From: Cytophagales bacterium
Lineage (GTDB): Bacteria > Bacteroidota > Bacteroidia > Cytophagales > Spirosomataceae
DNA: 64,000 nt
NCBI GenBank assembly: GCA_013298025.1
Contig: JAAFJE010000004.1
Location: 114,528 to 178,527, forward strand
Direction of reading: 5' to 3'
This document shows positions 46,720-54,174 of the stretch, in pieces (within the stretch, counting starts at the first letter, position 1; every line of letters starts with the position of its first letter). Position numbers and translations under genes: made by a program. A model generated the notes under the pieces. The model was not told the origin of the DNA, searched no databases, and saw only the letters and a program-made list of their open reading frames with translations.

Positions 46720-47916
46720 TCATTCAATTACAATCACCTTGCCTTCTATTTTAAATTGTATTTGACTCATAGATAAAATTTTCAAAACATTCGAGAGGTT
46801 GGTGTTGCGTGGCAATCGCCCTGTAAAATGCTCGTCTGGAATTTTACCAATGTACTGTACATCAACATCATACCACCGTTCTAACTGTCGCATGATGGTT
46901 TCTAAACTGGTATTGTTAAACTGAAAATATCCATCTTTCCAAGCCAATTCTTCGGCTATATCGGCATCGTTTACTGTTCTAAAAACGCCATTGTCAAATC
47001 CTACCTTGGCTTGTTGGTTGGGTTCTAATACCATCGAGCGATTGTCTTTGGTAATTTTTACCGAACCTTCAATAAGCGTAGTTTTGATAAATTTTTCGTT
47101 GGGATAAGCCATCACATTGAAATGTGTACCCAGTACCAACACTTCTTGTTTGTCGGCAATAACCTTAAATGGCTTTTTCGGATTTTTGGCTACTTCAAAA
47201 TACACCTCGCCAGTCATTTCAACCCGCCGCTCATTACCCACAAATACCAACGGAAAACGCAAGCTTGAAGCAGCATTGAGCCATACTTTTGTGCCATCCG
47301 ATAATACCACTTGATATTGCCCTCCTTTGGGCGTTTTGACGGTATTATACATGGGTTTGGCATTTGATGCCTGTGCCGTTTCATAAAGCAACTGCCCGTT
47401 GGCTGGCTTTACAATGTTGGTTGACCCTTGCGTGCTGAGTGTACCATTTTTCGAGTTATCTAAAACAACCTCAGAGCCGTCGTCGAGGGTTAAAATTGCC
47501 TTGTTGGTACCAGGAGCAATGTCGTTTTTCTCAAATTCTTTGACTTGAACCAATCGCTGTTCGGTTCTTTCTCCAACCGTGCGGTACTGAAACCAAGCAA
47601 ACAAGCTCGCCAATACAACCACTGCCACCGAAGCCGCCACTCTAAAATTGGCTTGCCAGAAAGGCAGGGGGCTTTCATCGGTATCGCCGTTCGATTCTTC
47701 TGAGGTGCTTCCAAAAACAGTCGTCAAAATGCGTTGCGACATCTCTTCGGGCATAGTTGTACCGCTTTCGTAGCGTTGCCACGAATGTTGTAGTACTGTT
47801 TCCAACGCTTGTTCAGAGGCTACATCTGCCCATTGCATGAGTTCGTCGAGTTCGGCCTCCGTACAAGTATTATTGAAATATTTTTCAACCAATAAGGTGA
47901 TTCTTTCTGAAGGCAT
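46720..47916 (-). CDS. FecR-family anti-sigma regulator
   Basis: A 398-residue protein. The N-terminal cytosolic part (1-85: ITLLVEKYFNNTCTEAELDE, LMQWAD) should bind the ECF sigma factor; one membrane helix lies at about 90-106 (VAASVAVVVLASLFAWF). The periplasmic FecR domain runs from about 190 to 285 (TVKTPKGGQYQVVLSDGTKV, LNAASSLRFPLVF, VLGTHFNVMAYPNE) and DUF4974 closes the protein (LEWK-type AWKDGYFQFNNTSLETIMRQ). It receives the signal from the STN domain of the SusC receptor and releases the sigma factor. Encoded between sigma and susC on the same strand. Confidence 0.95.
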   Translation of the reverse strand: MPSERITLLVEKYFNNTCTEAELDELMQWADVASEQALETVLQHSWQRYESGTTMPEEMSQRILTTVFGSTSEESNGDTDESPLPFWQANFRVAASVAVVVLASLFAWFQYRTVGERTEQRLVQVKEFEKNDIAPGTNKAILTLDDGSEVVLDNSKNGTLSTQGSTNIVKPANGQLLYETAQASNAKPMYNTVKTPKGGQYQVVLSDGTKVWLNAASSLRFPLVFVGNERRVEMTGEVYFEVAKNPKKPFKVIADKQEVLVLGTHFNVMAYPNEKFIKTTLIEGSVKITKDNRSMVLEPNQQAKVGFDNGVFRTVNDADIAEELAWKDGYFQFNNTSLETIMRQLERWYDVDVQYIGKIPDEHFTGRLPRNTNLSNVLKILSMSQIQFKIEGKVIVIE

Positions 47917-48060
47917 ATCACATCAATGGAATACCATTCTCTTTAAAATTTGATGATGTCTCGCCAACGAGTAAAGCGGTTGACAACGCTTTTTGGCTGA
48001 TGACTACATAGAAGACAACGCTGCAAAGCGATAGGACTAGTCGGAATTAAATTTTTTTAA

Positions 48061-48657
48061 TTATTTTTTCATCGTGAGCCAAAAAATATAAAATAGCGAT
48101 AACACCGCTTGGTATTTGAGCTTATGCTTGATGGTGCTGAGGGCTTGAATGAGGTGATTTTTTACGGTATTGGGCGATAGGCTCAACAGTTGGGCTATTT
48201 CTTCGTGCTTGAGGTGTTGCTCTCGACTGAGTTTGAAGATTAGTTTTTGTTGCGGAGGCAAGCTTTCGATGATTTGTTCTAGGAGCTTTTGTGTTTCGTC
48301 AAACTGAATTAATTGTTCGGTTGAATCAATGTCAATCTCTTGACTATTCATGTATTCGGTGTAAAAAAGTGTTTGGCGAGCTATTGTTTTGAAGGCATTA
48401 ATGGCTTGGTTTTTTGCCATACGAAACAGGTACGCATCAAATTGCATGATGTTGACAAGTTCTGCTTTATCTTTCCAAAGTTTGAGAAAAATTTCTTGAA
48501 TAATGTCTTCCGTAATTTCTGGCGAATTGGTGAGCCGCAATAAATAGCCAAAAAGCTTATTTTTATGCTGATGAAAAAGAATACTGAATGCTTTTTCACT
48601 GCCAGAAGAAGCAAGCATTAATAATTCTTTCTCGTCATATAAAAAGTTAGTAGCCAT
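48061..48657 (-). CDS. ECF RNA polymerase sigma factor
   Basis: A 198-residue sigma-70 family protein of the Bacteroidota ECF type. Region 2 is at about 22-90 (AFSILFHQHKNKLFGYLLRL, EDIIQEIFLKLWKDK); region 4 at about 128-182 (LPPQQKLIFKLSREQHLKHE, EIAQLLSLSPNTVKNHL). It is encoded 144 bases upstream of the fecR-like gene and should be activated when the SusC receptor binds its glycan, switching on susCD and the downstream enzyme genes. Confidence 0.94.
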   Translation of the reverse strand: MATNFLYDEKELLMLASSGSEKAFSILFHQHKNKLFGYLLRLTNSPEITEDIIQEIFLKLWKDKAELVNIMQFDAYLFRMAKNQAINAFKTIARQTLFYTEYMNSQEIDIDSTEQLIQFDETQKLLEQIIESLPPQQKLIFKLSREQHLKHEEIAQLLSLSPNTVKNHLIQALSTIKHKLKYQAVLSLFYIFWLTMKK

Positions 48658-48856
48658 TTACTCAATCAAATTTTATACGCTATAAATCCAATATAGGGAT
48701 TAAATCTACTGAAAAAATTTAAAAAAACATAGTTTTTATTTGGTTTCAAAACCATCATGCCAAAATAGCATGATGATTTTTGTGTATGGTCGGTAAAATA
48801 ATGCCGATTGTAGTATTTTTTCAATCTTAGTAGATTCCAAGTTGTATGAGAAAGCC

Positions 48857-49348
48857 CTATTCGTATTTTAAAGCCATAACCGTATCTTTTTTGAAATAGC
48901 GTTTTACCGTTACGTTCAAGCTACCTTGAGGCTTTACTAGGGTGTTGTTGGGACTCACTTTGTCCCAAAAATCTGTTTTTTCACCTGTCAAGTCTATCAC
49001 TCTCTTTTCGGCGGTCGAGTCGTTGACAACTTTGGTAATTTCTAGTAAAAAGTGGATGTTATCTTGCGTAATAACATTGGCCCATTTTTTTGTAATTTTA
49101 CCTTCCCAAACCATTTCTTTGATGTCGTCTGCACCAGTAAATGTACGAGCTTGGTTGTTTTTATCCATGACATAATCAACGCCATAAGCCACCAGTACAA
49201 TCAGAAATGCCAAGGGTGCAAGCTTGCCACTCAGGGGGTTACGTTCGGGGCGAGCCGTAGATGCACTATCATTGCCTAATAAATTACCGATAAGAGGCAT
49301 TTTTAATTTCTGACGGGGCGGACGGCGGCGATAAGGGGTTTGTTCCAT
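48857..49348 (-). CDS. single-pass membrane protein of unknown function, divergent from secA
   Basis: A 163-residue protein. A basic, proline-rich head (EQTPYRRRPPRQKLKMPLIG) precedes one hydrophobic segment (LAPLAFLIVLVAYGVDYVMD, about 44-62) and an about 100-residue non-membrane domain containing KKWANVITQDNIHFLLEITK and DFWDKVSPNNTLVKPQGS. A type II membrane topology with an outside domain is likely. It is divergent from secA with 229 bases between. ATG 49348 is chosen (MEQTPYRR). No family is recognised, so no function is offered. Confidence 0.65.
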   Translation of the reverse strand: MEQTPYRRRPPRQKLKMPLIGNLLGNDSASTARPERNPLSGKLAPLAFLIVLVAYGVDYVMDKNNQARTFTGADDIKEMVWEGKITKKWANVITQDNIHFLLEITKVVNDSTAEKRVIDLTGEKTDFWDKVSPNNTLVKPQGSLNVTVKRYFKKDTVMALKYE

Positions 49349-49440
49349 GATTATCAATAACTTATGTATGATTATTTATATAAAAAACCTGTAAAGATTG
49401 TCAAAATTAATACTTAAATACAATATTAATTACAACGAAA

Positions 49441-49473
49441 TTGTTTTTAAAAGGTTGTAATGAACTAAATTTG
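49441..49473 (+). promoter_or_regulatory. candidate secA promoter TTG-N22-TAAATTTG
   Basis: TTG (49441-49443) and TAAATTTG (49466-49473) are spaced by 22 bases and fit the Bacteroidota housekeeping consensus. Transcription would start near 49480, about 100 bases before the chosen secA ATG. Confidence 0.5.
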
Positions 49474-49577
49474 TAAGTATTTAATTTTAAATAAGCAAAG
49501 AGTTTGGTCATAACACTGCCCAATTGTCAAGCAAACTCTCTTTTGCTGAACTTCTAAAGATTAACGACACAGAGCAA

Positions 49578-52500
49578 ATGATAAATTATTTAACCAAGGC
49601 AATCACTGCTTTTTTTGGAACAAAGTCGGAGCGTGATATTAAAGAATTGTTGCCTATTGTTGAAAACATCAACAAAGTATATGCCACTTTACAAGGTCTC
49701 ACCGACGACGAGCTGCGTCAGCAATCGGCCAATCTCAAAGCCCTTATCCAAGAGCGTTTGGCGAAAGTAGATGCCGACATCTCAGACCTGAAAATGGAGG
49801 TGGAAGCCAACCCCGATATGTCGGTTGATGCCAAAGAAAATATTTTTAACGAAATAGATAAACTTCGCCTCGAACGCAACAAACAATTGGAGGTGATACT
49901 CATGGACATCCTGCCACAGGCTTTTGCCCTTGTGAAAGAAACAGCCAGACGTTTTACGGAAAATAAAAAATTGGAAGTAACGGCTACCGTTCATGATAAA
50001 TTTATCGCTGCTAAAAAGAAAAACGTCGAAATTGTAGGCGATACCGCTATCTGGCATAACCGCTGGATTGCCGCTGGCAACGAGATTGAGTGGAACATGG
50101 TGCACTACGACGTGCAGTTGATTGGGGGCGTGGTGTTGCACCAAGGTAAAATTGCCGAAATGGCTACGGGTGAAGGGAAAACCTTGGTTTCGACCTTGCC
50201 TGCGTTTTTGAATGCCCTTGCTGGCGAAGGAGTACACATCGTAACGGTAAACGACTACCTTGCCAAACGTGACTCTGAATGGAACGCTCCTTTGTTTGAA
50301 TTTCATGGCATTACCGTCGATTGTATCGACAAGCACGAGCCTAATACAGAAGAACGCCGAGCGGCTTACCAAGCTGATATTACTTACGGAACAAACAATG
50401 AGTTTGGCTTCGATTACCTACGTGACAACATGGCTCGTAGCCCCGAAGAACAAGTACAACGCAAGCACCATTTTGCGATGGTCGATGAGGTTGACTCGGT
50501 GTTGATTGACGATGCCCGTACTCCTTTGATTATCAGTGGACCAATGGCAAGAGGCAACGAACAAGACTATGAGATGTTCAATCCTTTGGTGGCTCGTTTG
50601 GTAGAAAGACAAAAGCAAATTGTACAAGCCCAGTTGGTCGATGCGAAAAAGTTGATTTCAGCGGGTAATAAAAAAGACGGTGGCTTGGCTTTGTTCCGTG
50701 CTTTTAGAGGTTTACCTAAAAATCGTCCTTTGATTAAGTTTTTAGGTGAAACAGGTAACAAGCAAATTTTGCAAGAAACCGAATCGATTTATTTGGCGGA
50801 AAACCAAAAATTGATGCCCGAAGCCGACGCTCCTTTGATGTTTACCATCGAAGAGAAAAACAACCAAGTAGAAATGACGGAAAAAGGGCTTGAGTTTATG
50901 GCTCGTATGGTAGAAGATGCCAATTTCTTCGTTATTCCTGATTTATCGGTTGATTTGAATACCATCGAAAAAGATGCGTCGCTCAACGAACACGAGCGTT
51001 TGGTGAAAAAAGAGGCTATTATCAAAGATTTTGCCGCTAAAACCCAACGTATCCACACCGTAAACCAGTTGCTCAAGGCTTATGCTTTGTTTGAAAAAGA
51101 TACTGAATACATCATCGACGAAGGCAAAGTAAAAATTGTAGATGAGCAAACGGGTCGTATCATGGATGGCCGCAGGTATTCAGACGGTTTGCACCAAGCG
51201 ATTGAAGCAAAAGAAAATGTGAATATCGAAGATGCTACGCAAACGTATGCTACGATTACGCTTCAAAACTACTTCCGTATGTACCACAAGCTTTGTGGGA
51301 TGACGGGTACTGCCGAAACCGAAGCAGGGGAGTTTTGGACAATCTACAAACTTGATGTTGTGACCATTCCGACCAATAGAAAGATTTCTCGTACCGACCA
51401 CGAAGATAAAGTTTACAAAACGATTCGTGAAAAATACAATGCCGTAGCACAAGAAATTCAAGAAATGGTAGAGGCGGGTCGCCCAGTGTTGGTGGGTACA
51501 ACTTCGGTAGAAAACTCCGAATTGTTGAGCCGCTTATTGACTATCCGCAAAATTAGCCATAACGTACTCAACGCCAAACACCACGCCCGTGAAGCCGACA
51601 TTATTGCCGAAGCAGGACAGTCGGGTAAGGTGACAATTGCGACCAACATGGCTGGTCGTGGTACAGATATTAAGCTATCGCCAGAGGCAAAAACAGCAGG
51701 TGGCTTGGCCATTGTTGGTACAGAACGCCACGAATCACGTCGGGTGGACCGCCAGTTGCGTGGGCGTTCGGGTCGCCAGGGAGATGTGGGTTCTTCGCAA
51801 TTCTTCTTGTCGCTCGAAGACGATTTGATGCGTAAGTTTGGTTCCGACCGTATCGCTAAGGTAATGGACAGGCTGGGCATGGAAGAAGGCGAGGTGATTC
51901 AGCACTCCATGATTACGTCGTCGGTAGAAAGAGCACAAAAGAAAGTAGAAGAAAACAACTTTGGTATTCGTAAGCGTTTGTTGGAATACGACGATGTAAT
52001 GAACTACCAAAGAAATGCTATTTATAAGCGTCGCCAAAATGCCCTTTTTGGAGAACGTCTTTCCTTGGACATTGCCAATACCTTGTATGATGTATGTGCC
52101 GATATTATTCAAAACAATGTATTGTTTGAAGAAATCGAATTGCGTTGTATCGAAATTTTAGGCATCGAACCGCCGTTTAAATCCGACGAATTGAGCCGTT
52201 ACAATACCCAACAACGCACCAATCGTTTGTACGATGCCGCCGAAAAACATTACCACGAAAAGAATAAGGCATTAGCGGTGAAGGTTGTCGATTTTGCCGC
52301 CGAAGCACTTGCCCATGGCTATCCGGGCATTCAAGTGCCTATTACGAACGGCACATTGATGACGGGTATTTTTGCCGATGCACAAGAAACCATCGAGTCG
52401 AAAGGTCGTAAGGTGATTACCGAAATGGAAAAATCTATTGCCCTCAATTTGATTGACCAAGAATGGAAAGAACACCTCCGTGACATGGACGATTTGAAGC

Positions 52501-52940
52501 AGTCGGTACAAAACGCTGTATTCGAGCAAAAAGACCCTTTGTTGATTTATAAATTTGAAGCGGTAAAATTGTTTGAACGTTTCTTGAGCCGTATCAATAC
52601 CGATACCATTAGCTTCTTAATGAAAGCTGATATGCCAGAGCTACGCCAAGCAGAAGAGCCAATAACCATACAGGAAGCACCGCAACCAAAATTGCAAATC
52701 CAAAAAGAAGAGGCTATCTCATCGTTGCTTGGAGGCTTGGCGGGTGGTCAGTCAGAGCCCGACTATATCGACCCTACGGCTGGAAAAGGAGAAAAAATTG
52801 CTCCTCGACAAGCCATCAAAGTAGCCGACCGCAACCAACGTGTAACGGTGCAATACAGAGATGGTAGCATCAAGGAAAATGTAAAATACAAAACCGTTGA
52901 GCAGGATGTAGAAAAAGGCAATGCCATTATTATTGCTTAA
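49578..52940 (+). CDS. secA: preprotein translocase ATPase SecA
   Basis: A 1120-residue SecA, longer than the E. coli protein (about 900). Motifs: Walker A MATGEGKT, DEVDSVLIDDARTPLIISGP (DEAD-box region plus preprotein cross-linking start), TIATNMAGRGTDIKL, and ERHESRRVDRQLRGRSGRQG of the second helicase domain. An insertion of about 100 residues after GPMARGNEQDYEMFNPLVAR is usual in Bacteroidota. The C-terminus ends VTVQYRDGSIKENVKYKTVE without the CxCxSGxxxxxCC/H zinc tail. ATG 49578 (MINYLTKAITAFFGTKSERD) matches the family start; a TTG at 49524 would add 18 residues. It drives proteins through SecYEG. Confidence 0.97.
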   Translation: MINYLTKAITAFFGTKSERDIKELLPIVENINKVYATLQGLTDDELRQQSANLKALIQERLAKVDADISDLKMEVEANPDMSVDAKENIFNEIDKLRLERNKQLEVILMDILPQAFALVKETARRFTENKKLEVTATVHDKFIAAKKKNVEIVGDTAIWHNRWIAAGNEIEWNMVHYDVQLIGGVVLHQGKIAEMATGEGKTLVSTLPAFLNALAGEGVHIVTVNDYLAKRDSEWNAPLFEFHGITVDCIDKHEPNTEERRAAYQADITYGTNNEFGFDYLRDNMARSPEEQVQRKHHFAMVDEVDSVLIDDARTPLIISGPMARGNEQDYEMFNPLVARLVERQKQIVQAQLVDAKKLISAGNKKDGGLALFRAFRGLPKNRPLIKFLGETGNKQILQETESIYLAENQKLMPEADAPLMFTIEEKNNQVEMTEKGLEFMARMVEDANFFVIPDLSVDLNTIEKDASLNEHERLVKKEAIIKDFAAKTQRIHTVNQLLKAYALFEKDTEYIIDEGKVKIVDEQTGRIMDGRRYSDGLHQAIEAKENVNIEDATQTYATITLQNYFRMYHKLCGMTGTAETEAGEFWTIYKLDVVTIPTNRKISRTDHEDKVYKTIREKYNAVAQEIQEMVEAGRPVLVGTTSVENSELLSRLLTIRKISHNVLNAKHHAREADIIAEAGQSGKVTIATNMAGRGTDIKLSPEAKTAGGLAIVGTERHESRRVDRQLRGRSGRQGDVGSSQFFLSLEDDLMRKFGSDRIAKVMDRLGMEEGEVIQHSMITSSVERAQKKVEENNFGIRKRLLEYDDVMNYQRNAIYKRRQNALFGERLSLDIANTLYDVCADIIQNNVLFEEIELRCIEILGIEPPFKSDELSRYNTQQRTNRLYDAAEKHYHEKNKALAVKVVDFAAEALAHGYPGIQVPITNGTLMTGIFADAQETIESKGRKVITEMEKSIALNLIDQEWKEHLRDMDDLKQSVQNAVFEQKDPLLIYKFEAVKLFERFLSRINTDTISFLMKADMPELRQAEEPITIQEAPQPKLQIQKEEAISSLLGGLAGGQSEPDYIDPTAGKGEKIAPRQAIKVADRNQRVTVQYRDGSIKENVKYKTVEQDVEKGNAIIIA

Positions 52941-52970
52941 CAGTCTTACACGAACGCATGATAAAAACAA

Positions 52971-52997
52971 AAAACGCCCGCACAACGGGCGTTTTTT
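52971..52997 (+). terminator. rho-independent terminator of secA
   Basis: AAAACGCCCG (52971-52980) pairs with CGGGCGTTTT (52986-52995) around CACAA, followed by more T. It lies 30 bases behind the secA stop codon. Confidence 0.92.
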
Positions 52998-53091
52998 CGT
53001 GAATTAACCATTTTTATATTAAGCCTTTACACCAGAAATGGAATCTCTTTTAGATGAAAAGTTTTAGTATTCTTCTCGCAAAAATACAAAA

Positions 53092-53119
53092 AAAAAGCAT
53101 CTATCAAAATGCTTTCTTT
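53092..53119 (-). terminator. terminator-like hairpin for the padR-pspC-GIN operon
   Basis: AAAGCAT (53094-53100) pairs with ATGCTTT (53109-53115); on the minus strand a run of nine T follows. It is about 150 bases behind the GIN-domain gene. The gap 52998-53263 otherwise shows no gene. Confidence 0.55.
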
Positions 53120-53263
53120 TTATAACATGATTTATTCTGTATGTTTAAAGAGGAATATCTATGTCTTATGTATTTTGAATACTAATGTAAGGTTTAGGGT
53201 TTTAAAACCGCTTGAAATGTGGGATTATTGCTACGAAATTTACAAATCTGCAAGCCAAACAAC

Positions 53264-53974
53264 CTATTCGCTCTTCACCGATGACGCACCCGAAGCGTCA
53301 CTTCTTACCGAAGGCGTGCCTCTGTAACGCACCGACGACGCACCGCTGGCTTCTACATTCAACGATTTTTGGGCATATAAACGCACATGGGTTGCACCCG
53401 AAACGTCTAGGTCGGCATCTTTGGCGGCAAATTCCATCGCATCGAGTTTGCTTGCACCCGAAGCATCAAGTTTGAAAATACTGCCTTTGCCCGTTAGCAC
53501 AATATTGCTTGCCCCCGAAATATCTAAGAGTAATTTATCTACATTGATGGCTAAATCTACTTTAGAAGCACCCGAAAAAGTAGCTTTCAAATATTCTAAA
53601 TCATTAAAACCTGCTACTTTGGTACGTGTAGCACCCGACAAATCTAATGCTTTTAAGTCGGGAAGTGTAATGTAAAAATGCACTCGTTTGTGGTTTGACC
53701 CCCAATTCCAGTTGGTATGATTTTTGAAACGACCAATCAAACGTTTGCCTGTTACTTTTACTTCTAAGTCGTTTAAGTCGTCGGCATCTTCGGCTTCTAC
53801 CGCCACTTTATAAGTAGTACCATAATTGATGTCGATAAGAAAGGCACTCGCCATTTCGATTTCGTTGAAGCCCGAAAGAGCAAGTTCTCTGCGTGTTTGT
53901 GCCGAGGCTACTACAGCACATAAAGCGACGATTACGGCTACCAACGAGCCTCTCAAATATGTATAGCGTTTCAT
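53264..53974 (-). CDS. exported GIN-domain (DUF2807) protein
   Basis: A 236-residue protein with signal peptide (YLRGSLVAVIVALCAVVASA). The mature part is one GIN/DUF2807 domain, a right-handed beta-helix made of repeated turns of the form LDLSGATRTKVAGF, ATFSGASKVDLAI, LDISGASNIVLTG, LDASGASKLDAME, LDVSGATHVRLYA and VEASGASSVRYRG. The repeated SGA/SGAS turn gives the coil. The frame extends to 54121, but ATG 53974 opens the signal peptide. It follows the PspC-GIN membrane protein gene on the same strand and is probably a partner or decayed relative of that protein's outside domain. Function unknown. Confidence 0.85.
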   Translation of the reverse strand: MKRYTYLRGSLVAVIVALCAVVASAQTRRELALSGFNEIEMASAFLIDINYGTTYKVAVEAEDADDLNDLEVKVTGKRLIGRFKNHTNWNWGSNHKRVHFYITLPDLKALDLSGATRTKVAGFNDLEYLKATFSGASKVDLAINVDKLLLDISGASNIVLTGKGSIFKLDASGASKLDAMEFAAKDADLDVSGATHVRLYAQKSLNVEASGASSVRYRGTPSVRSDASGASSVKSE

Positions 53975-54065
53975 AAATGTTTTTATTTTAGATTTTATCT
54001 TATGATGCAAAAGAAAAGTGATTGGTTGCATCCGTGTATCTCTTTTCTTTTTAATAAATAGATGT

Positions 54066-54126
54066 AAAAAATATGCCATACATATAAGTATCTTATAATC
54101 AGATATTTGTATGTATGGCATATTTT
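54066..54126. repeat. about 30-bp stem palindrome between pspC-like and GIN genes
   Basis: AAAATATGCCATACAT (54068-54083) is perfectly complementary to 54111-54126, and pairing continues inwards to a seven-base loop at 54094-54100 with two G-U pairs. On the minus strand it ends in a T-run (ATATTTTTTA), so it can terminate the pspC-like transcript; partial read-through would supply the GIN gene. Confidence 0.8.
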
Positions 54127-54174
54127 ATAAAATGTTCGTTTTTGGTACAAATACTGTACTATATTGACGCAACG

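Noticed and set aside
49782..50372. 196-residue minus-strand open frame inside secA
   Set aside because: It is fully antisense to well-conserved SecA domains and shows no domain or signal peptide; a shadow of the real gene.
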